A stretch of DNA of 64,000 bases from Leucobacter allii (GTDB lineage Bacteria; Actinomycetota; Actinomycetes; Actinomycetales; Microbacteriaceae). The first letter of the stretch is position 1. Every line of letters starts with the position of its first letter. The translations under genes and the position numbers were made by a program. The notes below the pieces were generated by a model. The model saw only the letters and a program-made list of their open reading frames with translations. It searched no databases and was not told where the DNA came from. Location: positions 2,976,001-3,040,000 of the forward strand of contig NZ_CP095045.1 in the NCBI RefSeq assembly GCF_022919155.1, written 5' to 3'. This document shows, piece by piece, positions 36,254 through 45,778 of the stretch.

Positions 36254-36517
36254 ATGAACACCGAACAACACCACCAGGACGACCGTGACGAGGGCGCCGA
36301 CGCCGGGGCAGGCGCCGACACTGCGACGGGCGCCGAGACCGGGCGCGGCTCCGCGACCCGCCCCGAGACCGGCGCCGAGGGGACCATCGACGCCCCCGTC
36401 ATGGACGGAGCGACCGACCACTCCGAGACCGAGGTCGACCCGCGCAAGGGGCAGTCGGATCCCGCGCTCATCCGCGACATCGACGCCGGGAAGAAGACCG
36501 TCAACCCCTACGGGTGA
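36254..36517 (+). CDS. Small acidic hypothetical protein
   Basis: An 87-residue, highly acidic protein without membrane segments. The first half is low-complexity (ADAGAGADTATGAETGRGS). The second half looks constrained (GATDHSETEVDPRKGQSDPA and LIRDIDAGKKTVNPYG), with the kind of composition seen in intrinsically disordered stress proteins. A well-placed promoter with a leaderless geometry supports it as a real gene. It sits between the deacetylase (same strand) and a convergent membrane protein. Family and function are unknown. Confidence 0.6.
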   Translation: MNTEQHHQDDRDEGADAGAGADTATGAETGRGSATRPETGAEGTIDAPVMDGATDHSETEVDPRKGQSDPALIRDIDAGKKTVNPYG

Positions 36518-36558
36518 GCGGTCGCCGATCCGGAGCACCGCTCCGGGCCGCGCCCCGC

Positions 36559-37293
36559 TCAGCCCATCGTGTTCACGATGAGGCCGATGTGGGTGTAGAA
36601 GTTGAGCGCGCCGAAGAGCAGGAACGCGACGCCCGCGATCGCCCAGACGACGCCCATGGTCTTCGCCGTGCCGCTCAGCGGACGCGTGCGCGAAAATGAG
36701 CGGAGCGCGAAGGGGAAGAGCACGGCGCCGAGCCCCACGAGGGCGAAGAGGCCCGACATGAAGCTCGCCTCGAGCCACGGCCACTGCGCGAAGGCGCCGG
36801 AGACCGGTTCCTCCGCCGGAGCCGCGAAGAGCTGGAAGACGATCCCCGCGGCGGCGATGCCGAACAGCGCGAGCCCGAGGCCGAAGACGAAGACGGAGAG
36901 GGGCTTCGCCGTCGCCGCGACCTCCTCCGCACGATCCTCCGCGTCCGCGAGCACCGCGGCCCGCTTCCAGAGGTAGAAGGCGGCTGCGAGCAGCAGCACG
37001 CCGAGCCCGAGGCTCGTCTCGCCGAAAATGATGTTGTCGAACGGGAAGTACTTCGCGAACGGCCAGGTCAGGGTCATGTGCGCGCCCGTCAGCGTGAGGA
37101 GCACTCCGAGCACTCCGGCGCCGAGCGCCCAGCCTTCGCTCCGGAAGCGCTCGTCCCGGTGCAGCGATCGGCCGAGGGACACGAGCAGCAGCAGCCCCGC
37201 CCCCGCCGCGATCGACATGATGGTGTTGTAGGTCGGCATGGTGGTCCAGTCGATGACCAGATCCCCGCCGCCTCCGGTGAAGAAATCGTCCAT
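36559..37293 (-). CDS. DUF981-like multi-pass membrane protein
   Basis: A 244-residue membrane protein with six or seven helices. TMPTYNTIMSIAAGAGLLLL, WALGAGVLGVLLTLTGAHMT, TWPFAKYFPFDNIIFGETSL and a final helix (GALNFYTHIGLIVNTMG) match my memory of the DUF981 family of archaeal and actinobacterial membrane proteins, but I could not test this. ATG 37293 is chosen because the open frame further upstream is antisense-like. It is divergent from the MFS transporter. Function is unknown. Confidence 0.65.
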   Translation of the reverse strand: MDDFFTGGGGDLVIDWTTMPTYNTIMSIAAGAGLLLLVSLGRSLHRDERFRSEGWALGAGVLGVLLTLTGAHMTLTWPFAKYFPFDNIIFGETSLGLGVLLLAAAFYLWKRAAVLADAEDRAEEVAATAKPLSVFVFGLGLALFGIAAAGIVFQLFAAPAEEPVSGAFAQWPWLEASFMSGLFALVGLGAVLFPFALRSFSRTRPLSGTAKTMGVVWAIAGVAFLLFGALNFYTHIGLIVNTMG

Positions 37294-37498
37294 GACGCTG
37301 CGCTCCTCGGACTCGCGTGAACGACAGGGCGCCGCCTCGCGAGTCCTCCTGCGACGGCGCCGCGCTCTCTGCAGTACAACGCGGAGGCGCCTCGACTGTT
37401 CCCGATGGCGCCCGGATCGACGTACCGGCCTACAGTGGGAAGCGAGTGCGCCGTCCGCGTGCCGCCCGAGCCGATGCTCCGAACCGAACGGTCCAGAC

Positions 37499-38899
37499 AT
37501 GACGAACGCCGCACAGCAGGGAACGATCTGGGATCCCGCGCGCTGGGGGATCACCCTGGGCTCCGTCGCGCTGATCTTCCTCGCCGCCATAGAGGCGCTC
37601 GCCGTGACCACCGTCATGCCGGTCGTCAGCGCCGAGCTCGAGGGCGAGAGACTCTACGCGCTCGCCTTCTCGGGCACGCTCGCCACGAGCGTGATCGGGA
37701 TGGTCGCCGCCGGCGGGTGGAGCGACCGGTCGGGGCCGCGGGGGCCGCTCTTCGCGGCGGTCGCACTCTTCCTGCTCGGCCTCGTCGTCTCCGGGATCGC
37801 CGTGGACATGGATGTCTTCATCGCCGGCCGCCTCATCCAGGGGCTCGGCGTCGGGGGGCAGACGGTGTCGCTGTACGTGCTGATCGCGCGGGTGTATCCG
37901 CGCGAGCTGCACGGCAGGATCTTCGCCGCCTTCGCGGCGGCGTGGGTCGTGCCGTCCATGGTGGGGCCCGCGCTCGCCGGCGCCGCGGCGCAGTTCCTGC
38001 ACTGGCGATGGGCGTTCCTCGGCGTCGCCGCGCTCACTGCGCTGTCGTTCCTCCTCCTCGCGGCGCAGCTGCGCGGCGTCTCGATGAACCGCAGCGGCGA
38101 AACCGCGCGCGACCCCTCGCGCGACATCCCGAGCCTGCGGGCGATCGGGGGCCGCCTGCTGCTCTCGATCGTGGTGGCCGGCGCGTGCGTCGGCGCCGGC
38201 TTCGCCGCAGAGGTGCCGCCCGCGGCGGGCTGGGCGATCGCCGGCGGCTGCCTGCTGCTCATCGGCGTCGCCATCGCGCCCCTGCTCCCGACCGGAACGC
38301 TCCGCGCACGCCCGGGACTGCCGAGCGTGATCCTGATGCGCGGTCTCGTCGCGGGAGCGTTCCTCTCGGCGGAGGCCTTCGTGCCGAAACTCCTCATGGA
38401 CCGCTTCGCGTTCACCCCCGTGGTCGCGGGGCTCGCGCTCACGGCCGCCGCGCTCGCCTGGTCGTCGGCGTCGTTCGTCCAGGGCCGGTACGGCGATCGG
38501 ATCGGCAGCACGGCCATCGTCGCGATCAGCGTCGCGCTCATGGCCGCCGGGATCCTCGCCCTCCTCCTCGTCGCAGTCTCGGGGCGGGACCCCTGGCTCG
38601 TGGTGGTCGGCTGGGGCGTCGCGGGCGGCGGGATGGGCCTCGTCTACCCGCGGCTGACGGTGCTGACGCTCGCGTTCTCGACACCCTCAGAGGAGGGTTT
38701 CAACTCCTCGGCGCTGTCCGTCTCGGATGCGACCGGATCGGCGTTCGCCGTCGCGGCGAGCGGCCTCGCCTTCCTCGCCTTCCCGCTCGCGGGCTCCGGG
38801 TTCCCGGCCGTGTTCGTCGCCGCCGCGGCCGTGCTCGCGCTCGCGCTGATCCCGGGGCTCAGGATCGGGGACGCGGAGCCGCTGCGGGCCGCGAGATGA
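37499..38899 (+). CDS. MFS transporter (14- or 12-helix drug/proton antiporter type)
   Basis: A 466-residue major facilitator. The first helix has FLAAIEALAVTTVMPVVSAE, an antiporter-type pattern. Motif A is AAGGWSDRSGPRGPLFAAVA, motif B is IAGRLIQGLGVGGQTVSLYV and motif C is AAWVVPSMVGPALAGAAAQF. About 12 hydrophobic helices follow. Efflux of a drug or small metabolite is inferred from motif C; the substrate is unknown. ATG 37499 is chosen on the basis of the first helix. A -10-like TACAGT lies at 37431-37436. The gene is convergent with nrdF, with a strong hairpin between them. Confidence 0.85.
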   Translation: MTNAAQQGTIWDPARWGITLGSVALIFLAAIEALAVTTVMPVVSAELEGERLYALAFSGTLATSVIGMVAAGGWSDRSGPRGPLFAAVALFLLGLVVSGIAVDMDVFIAGRLIQGLGVGGQTVSLYVLIARVYPRELHGRIFAAFAAAWVVPSMVGPALAGAAAQFLHWRWAFLGVAALTALSFLLLAAQLRGVSMNRSGETARDPSRDIPSLRAIGGRLLLSIVVAGACVGAGFAAEVPPAAGWAIAGGCLLLIGVAIAPLLPTGTLRARPGLPSVILMRGLVAGAFLSAEAFVPKLLMDRFAFTPVVAGLALTAAALAWSSASFVQGRYGDRIGSTAIVAISVALMAAGILALLLVAVSGRDPWLVVVGWGVAGGGMGLVYPRLTVLTLAFSTPSEEGFNSSALSVSDATGSAFAVAASGLAFLAFPLAGSGFPAVFVAAAAVLALALIPGLRIGDAEPLRAAR

Positions 38900-38980
38900 T
38901 GCGCGGGACGCGCGGGCGACGGGCCGGAGCATGGGTGGAGTGCGGGCAGCATGTGGCCAGATCAGGGTACGAACACGAGG

Positions 38981-39027
38981 ACGCCCCCGCGGCGCCCGGA
39001 CTCTCCGTCCGGCCGCCGCGGGGGCGT
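38981..39027. terminator. Bidirectional terminator between the MFS gene and nrdF
   Basis: A 20-bp stem with one mismatch (arms 38981-39000 and 39008-39027) and a 7-base loop (CTCTCCG). The outer part of each arm is ACGCCCCCGCGGCG or its complement. It sits 81 bases after the MFS stop and 31 bases after the nrdF stop. Confidence 0.75.
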
Positions 39028-39058
39028 TCGATCTCGAAATATATCCTGATCGGGTTTT

Positions 39059-40036
<978 letters not shown>

Positions 40037-40074
40037 CTACTCCGCGAGTTACTCAAATAGCGTCTGATCAGTGG

Positions 40075-42216
40075 TTACAGCATGCAGCTGACGCACTCGC
40101 TCATGTCCGTGCCCTCGAGGGCGAGCTGGCGCAGACGGATGTAGTAGATCGTCTTGATGCCCTTGCGCCAGGCGTAGATCTGCGCCTTGTTGATGTCGCG
40201 CGTGGTGGCGGTGTCCTTGAAGAACAGCGTGAGCGACAGCCCCTGGTCGACGTGCTGCGTCGCCGCGGCGTAGGTGTCGATGATCTTCTCCGGGCCGATC
40301 TCGTACGCGTCCTGGTAGTACTCCAGGTTCTCGTTCGTCATGAACGGCGCCGGGTAGTAGACGCGCCCGAGCTTGCCCTCCTTGCGGATCTCGATCTTCG
40401 CGGCGATCGGGTGGATCGAGGAGGTCGAGTTGTTGATGTAGGAGATGGAGCCGGTCGGGGGAACGGCCTGCAGGTTCTGGTTGTAGATCCCGTGCTCCAT
40501 GACGCTCGCCTTGAGCTCGCGCCAGTCCTCCTGCGTCGGGATCGCGATGCCGGCGTTCGCGAAGAGCTCGCTCACCCGCTCGGTCTCGGGCTCCCACGCC
40601 CGCTCCGTGTACTTGTCGAAGAACTCGCCCGAGGCGTACTTCGAGTCCTCGAAGCCGCCGAAGACCGTGCGGCGCTCGATCGCGATGCGGTTCGAGGCGC
40701 GCAGGGCGTGGAAGAGCACCGTGTAGAAGTAGATGTTCGTGAAGTCGATGCCCTCGACGGAGCCGTAGTGGACGTGCTCGCGAGCGAGGTAGCCGTGCAG
40801 GTTCATCTGGCCGAGGCCGATCGCGTGGGACTGATCGTTGCCGTCCTCGATGGAGCGCACCGAGGAGATGTGGCTCTGATCGCTCACCGAGGTGAGCGCG
40901 CGGATCGCGAGCTCCACCGCGGAGCCGAGGTCGCCCCCGTCCATGGCCGCGGCGATGTTCATCGAGCCGAGGTTGCAGGAGATGTCCTTGCCGATCTGGT
41001 CGTAGCTCAGATCCTCGTTGTAGGTGGTGGGCGTGTTGACCTGCAGGATCTCCGAGCAGAGGTTCGACATGTTGATCCGGCCCTTGACCGGGTTCGCCCG
41101 ATTCACCGTGTCCTCGAACACGATGTAGGGGTAGCCGGACTCGAACTGCAGCTCGGCGATGGTCTGGAAGAACTGGCGCGCGCTGATCTTGGTCTTCTTG
41201 ATCCGCGCGTCGTCGACCATCTCGTAGTACTTCTCCGACACGGAGATGTCGCCGAAGGGCACCCCGTAGATGCGCTCCACGTCGTACGGCGAGAAGAGGT
41301 ACATGTCCTCGTTCTTCTTCGCGAGCTCGAAGGTGATGTCGGGGATCACGACGCCGAGCGAGAGGGTCTTGATGCGGATCTTCTCGTCCGCGTTCTCGCG
41401 CTTGGTGTCGAGGAACTTCATGATGTCGGGGTGGTGGGCCGAGAGGTACACGGCGCCGGCGCCCTGACGCGCGCCCAGCTGGTTGGCGTAGCTGAAGCTG
41501 TCCTCGAGGAGCTTCATCACGGGGATGATGCCGGAGGACTGGTTCTCGATCTTCTTGATCGGCGCGCCGGCCTCGCGCACGTTCGACAGCAGGAGGGCCA
41601 CGCCGCCGCCGCGCTTCGACAGCTGCAGCGAGGAGTTGATGCCGCGCGAGATCGACTCCATGTTGTCCTCGATGCGGAGCAGGAAGCAGGAGACGAGCTC
41701 GCCGCGCTGCGCCTTGCCGAGGTTCAGGAAGGTCGGCGTCGCCGGCTGGAAGCGGCCGGAGATGATCTCCCTGACCAGGCCGCGCGCGAGCTCGTGGTCG
41801 CCCTCCGCGAGACCCAGGGCGACCATCACGACGCGATCCTCGAAGCGCTCGAGGTAGCGCTTGCCGTCGAAGGTCTTGAGCGCGTACGAGGTGAAGAACT
41901 TGAACGCGCCGAGGAAGGTCGGGAAGCGGAACTTCATGGCGAACGCCTCGTCGCGGAGCTGCTCGATGAACGCCAGCGGGTAGCTCTCGACGAGCTCGCG
42001 CTCGTAGTAGTCGTTGTCGATGAGGTAGCGCATGCGCTCCTCGAAGTTGTGGAAGAACACCATGTTCTGGTTGACGTGCTGCAGGAAGTACTGCCGCGCG
42101 GCCTCGCGGTCCTTCTCGAACTGGATGTTCCCGTCGGCGTCGTACAGGTTCAGCATCGCGTTCAGGGAGTGGTAGTCCATGTCGCTGATCTTCGAGGAGT
42201 CGAGCCCCGGCTCCAT
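40075..42216 (-). CDS. nrdE: Ribonucleotide reductase class Ib, large (catalytic) subunit
   Basis: A 713-residue catalytic subunit that reduces ribonucleoside diphosphates. [20 protein letters not shown] carries the first redox Cys region. [20 protein letters not shown] holds the radical Cys with its Asn and Glu partners (N-x-C-x-E), and [13 protein letters not shown] the second substrate-site Cys. The tail [10 protein letters not shown] is the CxxC that exchanges with NrdH. There is no ATP cone at the N-terminus, as expected for class Ib. The ATG at 42216 overlaps the nrdI stop as TGATG, with GGAAACAGC upstream; the open frame to 42315 is not needed. Confidence 0.97.
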   Translation of the reverse strand: MEPGLDSSKISDMDYHSLNAMLNLYDADGNIQFEKDREAARQYFLQHVNQNMVFFHNFEERMRYLIDNDYYERELVESYPLAFIEQLRDEAFAMKFRFPTFLGAFKFFTSYALKTFDGKRYLERFEDRVVMVALGLAEGDHELARGLVREIISGRFQPATPTFLNLGKAQRGELVSCFLLRIEDNMESISRGINSSLQLSKRGGGVALLLSNVREAGAPIKKIENQSSGIIPVMKLLEDSFSYANQLGARQGAGAVYLSAHHPDIMKFLDTKRENADEKIRIKTLSLGVVIPDITFELAKKNEDMYLFSPYDVERIYGVPFGDISVSEKYYEMVDDARIKKTKISARQFFQTIAELQFESGYPYIVFEDTVNRANPVKGRINMSNLCSEILQVNTPTTYNEDLSYDQIGKDISCNLGSMNIAAAMDGGDLGSAVELAIRALTSVSDQSHISSVRSIEDGNDQSHAIGLGQMNLHGYLAREHVHYGSVEGIDFTNIYFYTVLFHALRASNRIAIERRTVFGGFEDSKYASGEFFDKYTERAWEPETERVSELFANAGIAIPTQEDWRELKASVMEHGIYNQNLQAVPPTGSISYINNSTSSIHPIAAKIEIRKEGKLGRVYYPAPFMTNENLEYYQDAYEIGPEKIIDTYAAATQHVDQGLSLTLFFKDTATTRDINKAQIYAWRKGIKTIYYIRLRQLALEGTDMSECVSCML

Positions 42217-42617
42217 CACTGCTGTTTCCAAAACTGTTCCAATCCATCGTGGACGGCGCTCACGTCGTCCGGGGTTCCAAAGAGTTCGAATCGGTAGAGG
42301 AAGGGCACCCGGCACTTCCTCGCGACGATGTCGCCGGCGATGCCGTAGGCCTCGCCGAAGTTCGTGTTGCCGGCGGCGATCACCCCGCGCAGCCGGCTCC
42401 GGTTGCGCTCGTCGTTGAGGAATCGGATCACCTGCTTGGGCACCGCCCGGGTCTCCGGGCCGCCGCCGTAGGTGGGGAGGATGAGCACGAAGGGGTCGGT
42501 CACGACGAGCGGATCGTCCTTCGCGTGGAGCGGGATCCGCAGCGCGGGCCGGCCGAGCTGCTCGACGAAGCGGCGCGTGTTCCCCGACACGCTCGAGAAG
42601 TACACCAGATCCGTCAT
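42216..42617 (-). CDS. nrdI: Flavodoxin-like NrdI
   Basis: A 133-residue FMN protein that delivers oxidant (superoxide or peroxide) to the metal centre of NrdF to form its radical. The phosphate-binding loop is [18 protein letters not shown], and [20 protein letters not shown] and [20 protein letters not shown] are family motifs. It follows nrdH after a 155-base gap, larger than the other spacings of the operon, and overlaps nrdE by one base. The gap contains the 10-base palindrome CGTTCGAACG (42716-42725) but no clear promoter. Confidence 0.95.
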   Translation of the reverse strand: MTDLVYFSSVSGNTRRFVEQLGRPALRIPLHAKDDPLVVTDPFVLILPTYGGGPETRAVPKQVIRFLNDERNRSRLRGVIAAGNTNFGEAYGIAGDIVARKCRVPFLYRFELFGTPDDVSAVHDGLEQFWKQQ

Positions 42618-42772
42618 GCGCTCACCCCCGTCGCCTGATCCTCGGTGCTACGGAACCGCCCCCGGCGACCCGGGGCCGAGGCCTCCGGACGCCGTGGGCG
42701 GTTCGGGAACGGTATCGTTCGAACGGATGCGATCATGGCTCCGCCGGGCGGGCGCCGATCGCGCCGACGCGA

Positions 42773-43006
42773 TTACGCGAGACGGCTGGCGAGCTCCGAA
42801 ATCTTGTCGGGGCGGAAGCCCGACCAGTGCTCGTCGTCCGTCACCACCACGGGAGCCTGCAGGTAGCCGAGCTCCTTCACCGCTTCCAGCGCGCCGGCGT
42901 CCTGCGAGAGGTCGAGCACGTCGTACTCGATGCCCTTGCTGTCGAGCGCCCGGTACGTCGCGGTGCACTGCACGCACGACGGCTTGGTGTATACCGTGAT
43001 GGCCAT
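42773..43006 (-). CDS. nrdH: Glutaredoxin-like NrdH
   Basis: A 77-residue redoxin with thioredoxin-like behaviour, the electron donor to NrdE. The active site is KPSCVQCTATYRALDSKGI (CVQC near the N-terminus), and the C-terminal part has LQAPVVVTDDEHWSGFRPDK, matching the NrdH motif WSGF(R/K)PD. Length is typical. It is the first gene of nrdHIEF. The upstream region holds two NrdR boxes and a DnaA box. Confidence 0.96.
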   Translation of the reverse strand: MAITVYTKPSCVQCTATYRALDSKGIEYDVLDLSQDAGALEAVKELGYLQAPVVVTDDEHWSGFRPDKISELASRLA

Positions 43007-43045
43007 GTCACGCCCTTCTCTCGAAACTCGTCGGCCCCGTCCGAG

Positions 43046-43061
43046 GCACTACATATAGTGA
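43046..43061 (-). promoter_or_regulatory. NrdR box 1 of the nrd operon
   Basis: The core CTACATATAG (43049-43058) matches the NrdR box consensus CWATATATWG at nine of ten positions and lies in the dyad CACTACATATAGTG. It is 40-55 bases upstream of the nrdH start. TATGAT on the minus strand (43067-43062) just upstream is a plausible -10. Confidence 0.75.
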
Positions 43062-43077
43062 ATCATACCGGAGCCGA

Positions 43078-43093
43078 CCACAACATGATGTAG
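43078..43093 (-). promoter_or_regulatory. NrdR box 2 of the nrd operon
   Basis: The core CAACATGATG (43081-43090) is a weaker match to the NrdR box. Its centre is 32 bases (three helical turns) from box 1, the spacing known for paired NrdR sites. NrdR would repress the operon when dATP is high. Confidence 0.6.
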
Positions 43094-43336
43094 TTACACG
43101 AATGTAGTTTTCCACCGCCTCTCCACCGCCGGGAGCCCGATCTTGGGGAGAACTTTCGGCGGAGTTCCGCCCCTTTCCGAGGGTTATCCACAGCTTCGGG
43201 AGCCCCGGAATTTTTCGCTCGGCACCCCTCCCCCGGCGTGTCGCGCGTGGAGCCGTCCGGATGCCCTCGCGGAGCCGTCCGAGCACGGCCGCGCGCCCTC
43301 TCCGGGACGCCGCGCACCCCTGCGAAGGACCCGCAT
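43094..43336. other. Upstream nrd region without a gene
   Basis: Together with the NrdR sites this fills the 330 bases between nrdH and the next gene. It holds a perfect DnaA box, a short direct repeat (CCACCGCCTCTCCACCGCC at 43113-43131) and nothing that looks coding. The one minus-strand frame across it has no Shine-Dalgarno and no recognisable composition. Confidence 0.6.
43184..43192 (+). promoter_or_regulatory. Perfect DnaA box upstream of nrdH
   Basis: TTATCCACA is a perfect consensus DnaA-ATP/ADP box, 178 bases upstream of the nrdH start codon. Only this one copy is seen, so it is not an origin. DnaA control of ribonucleotide reductase is known in E. coli (nrdAB); the same link here is inference. 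Confidence 0.5.
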
Positions 43337-43747
43337 TCAGAGCGCGATCGGCCACAGCAGCTCCGTTCCGTCGGGCTGGAACCAGCGCAGTACGAGCATC
43401 GCGTCGGGAGACTCCACGGCGGCGTCGCCCCGCGTCCCCCGCAGCGCCACGCGCAGCCGCTCCCCCGGGAAGACAGTCCGAGGCAGCGACAGCCCGAGCA
43501 TGCCGGCCCCGGCCAGCGCGAACCGCACCGAATGGAGCGCGGACTCGCCCCGGTGCTCCACCTCGACCACGCCGGCGGGCGAGCGCGCGACGACCCGCCA
43601 GGGCACCGGCACCGCGACGGCGGATTCGCGAGCCGCGGCAGGCGCGGCCGCGGGCGACGCGGCGCCGTCGGCCCCGGGGACGAGCCGCACCGCACGACGC
43701 CCGCGCACGGGCGCCTGCAGCCGGGTGGAGAGGCGGAAGGGGTTCAT
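43337..43747 (-). CDS. Hypothetical protein, strand-rich, no membrane segment
   Basis: A 136-residue protein. The N-terminal ~45 residues are Arg/Ala/Pro-rich. Residues ~48-136 are strand-rich (GVVEVEHRGESALHSVRFAL, LPRTVFPGERLRVALRG, DAMLVLRWFQPDGTELLWPI), consistent with a small beta-sandwich. GGAGGC precedes the ATG. It starts 48 bases downstream of the YhgE gene's stop on the same strand, so it might be the last gene of that operon. No family is recognised. Confidence 0.6.
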   Translation of the reverse strand: MNPFRLSTRLQAPVRGRRAVRLVPGADGAASPAAAPAAARESAVAVPVPWRVVARSPAGVVEVEHRGESALHSVRFALAGAGMLGLSLPRTVFPGERLRVALRGTRGDAAVESPDAMLVLRWFQPDGTELLWPIAL

Positions 43748-43795
43748 GCCTCCATCACAGCAGGGACCACCGACATAGGGAGGGGTTGGTCTCCC

Positions 43796-45778
43796 CTACC
43801 CGATGAGACTCGGCTGCAGGTCCCTGAGCGTGCGCCGCCGCGTCTGCCTGGCCACGCCGGCCATGGCGGCGGCGAGCGCCGCGACGAGCCACAGCGCGAT
43901 CACGGCGACGTCCCCGCCGACGCGATCCCATCCGGCGCCGCCGTACATCACCTGCCGCATCGCATCCACGACGTAGCCCATGGGGAGCACGTGGTGGAGC
44001 GCCGCGAGTGGTGCGGGGAGGGTCTGCCAGGGGAAGGTGCCGCCGGCGGTCACGAGTTGCAGGACCATGAGCACGAGGCCGATGAACTGGCCGACGGAGC
44101 CGAGCCAGACGTTGAGCGCGAGAATGATGGCGCTGTACGTCGCCGAGGCGCACACGAGCAGCCCGAAGGTCGCGAGCGGGTTCGCGAACTGGAAGCCGAG
44201 CGTGATGGCGAGCACGCCGAAGAGGCCGAGCATCTGCAGCCCCCCGAGGAGCGCCGGGGTGGCCCAGCCCGCGAGCGTGACCCGCACGGGCGCGTTGAGC
44301 GCGGTCACCGCGCGCTTGGAGATGGGCTTCACGATGAGGAAGAGCGCGTAGATGCCGATCCAGGCGGCGAGGGCCGCGAAGAAGGGCGCGAGGCCGGCCC
44401 CGTAGTTCTGCGCCTGCGTCACGGCGTCGGAGCGCACCTCGACCGGTGCGCCGAGCGTCTCGGCCTGCGCCTGCCGCGTGTCCGCATCCGCGTCGGGGAG
44501 CTCGGCGGCGCCGTCGGCGAGGCCGGAGGCGAGCTCGGCCGCGCCGCTCTCGGCCGACTCGAGCCCGGCGGCGAGCGTGCCGATGCCATCGCGGAGCGTC
44601 GCCGCGCCCGTGGCCGCGGTGCCGGTGGCCGCGTCGAGTTCCGCGGCGCCGGAGTCCGCGGTGGCCGTGGCGGCGGAGAGCTCGGACGCCCCGCTCGCGG
44701 CGGTCTGGGCGCCGGCGGAGAGCTGCGTCGCCCCGTCGACGAGCTGCCCGGCCCCGGCATCGAGCTGTTCGATCTGCGCGCGGGCGCCCTGCACGCGTCC
44801 GGCCGCGTCGATGAGCGTCGCCGCGACGGGGTCGAGCCGGGCGAGCACCTCGGAGATCTCGGCCTCGCTGAGCCCGCGCTCGGCGAGGGCCGCACGGAGG
44901 TCCTCGCGGAGCGTCGGGAGCTGGCCGGCGGCGCCCTGTACGGCGTCGTCGACCGCGTCCGCGACGGCCGCGATCTGCGCGGTGCCGCCGCGCAGCTGCT
45001 CCGCGCCGCCGGAGAGCTCGGTGAGGCCGGAGGCCAGCTGGGCGTTCCCGTCCGCGAGGCGCGCGGCGCCGTCGTGGATGCTCACACTGCCCGCGGAGAG
45101 CCGCGCCGCCCCCTCGTGGATCTCGGCCGTCCCGTCAGCGAGCCGGGTCGCGCCGTCGGCGAGCTCGCCCGAGCCGTCAACGGCGTCGCCGAGCCCGTCG
45201 TGGAGCTGCGCGGCGCCGTCCGCCGCGTCGACGAGGCTGAGCCGGATCGTGTTGAGCGCGTCGAGCATGGTCAGCCCCGCCTCGTGCACGACGGTCTCCG
45301 TGACGGTCGTGCGGATCCTCTCGACGGCCTGTTTGCCGATGGTCGACGCGAGGTAGTTGTTGGCGTCGTTGGTGAGCAGGACGATGTCGGCCGCGCGCGG
45401 CTCGTCGCCCTGGATCGAGGCGATGGCCTCCGTGAAGTCGCTCGGGATCTCGACCGCGAAGTCGTAGCCCCCGTCGTCGAGGCCGGCCTCGGCGGCGCCC
45501 CGGTCGACGGCGTGCCAGTCGAAGGTGTCGCTGTCGAGCAACTGCTCGGCGACCTCCTCGCCGATGTTGCGCGCGCTGCCGGAGACCGTCGCGCCGTCGT
45601 CCTCGACGACGAGCGCCACGGGCACCTGCGAGAGCTTCCCGTAGGGATCCTGATTCGCCCAGAGGTACAGGCCGCCGTACAGGATGGGCACGCAGACGAG
45701 CGCCACGAGCGCGAGCACGGACATCTTGCTGGAGAGGAGCCGCCGGAACTCGGCGGTGACGATCTGCGCGATCTTCAT
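43796..45778 (-). CDS. YhgE/Pip-family membrane protein
   Basis: A 660-residue membrane protein. One helix near the N-terminus (MSVLALVALVCVPILYGGLY) is followed by an exported region of ~400 residues that includes ALVVEDDGATVSGSARNIGE and IPSDFTEAIASIQGDE, both hallmarks of YhgE/Pip. Then comes a long coiled-coil-like stretch with repeated L-x-x-G-A/D-x-x-L units (LADGATRLADGTAEIHEGAA). Five or six C-terminal helices form an ABC-2-type membrane domain. Relatives include the lactococcal phage infection protein and ESX-associated export proteins; the role is unknown. The upstream gene, overlapping by 4 bases, encodes a degenerate ABC ATPase. Confidence 0.85.
   Translation of the reverse strand: MKIAQIVTAEFRRLLSSKMSVLALVALVCVPILYGGLYLWANQDPYGKLSQVPVALVVEDDGATVSGSARNIGEEVAEQLLDSDTFDWHAVDRGAAEAGLDDGGYDFAVEIPSDFTEAIASIQGDEPRAADIVLLTNDANNYLASTIGKQAVERIRTTVTETVVHEAGLTMLDALNTIRLSLVDAADGAAQLHDGLGDAVDGSGELADGATRLADGTAEIHEGAARLSAGSVSIHDGAARLADGNAQLASGLTELSGGAEQLRGGTAQIAAVADAVDDAVQGAAGQLPTLREDLRAALAERGLSEAEISEVLARLDPVAATLIDAAGRVQGARAQIEQLDAGAGQLVDGATQLSAGAQTAASGASELSAATATADSGAAELDAATGTAATGAATLRDGIGTLAAGLESAESGAAELASGLADGAAELPDADADTRQAQAETLGAPVEVRSDAVTQAQNYGAGLAPFFAALAAWIGIYALFLIVKPISKRAVTALNAPVRVTLAGWATPALLGGLQMLGLFGVLAITLGFQFANPLATFGLLVCASATYSAIILALNVWLGSVGQFIGLVLMVLQLVTAGGTFPWQTLPAPLAALHHVLPMGYVVDAMRQVMYGGAGWDRVGGDVAVIALWLVAALAAAMAGVARQTRRRTLRDLQPSLIG

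Noticed and set aside
43184..43192. DnaA box as a sign of the chromosomal origin
   Set aside because: A single box, no AT-rich unwinding region, and no dnaA, dnaN or parAB genes nearby.
43008..43355. Minus-strand 115-codon frame upstream of nrdH
   Set aside because: It covers the NrdR and DnaA boxes, has no Shine-Dalgarno and an Arg-rich composition without a pattern.
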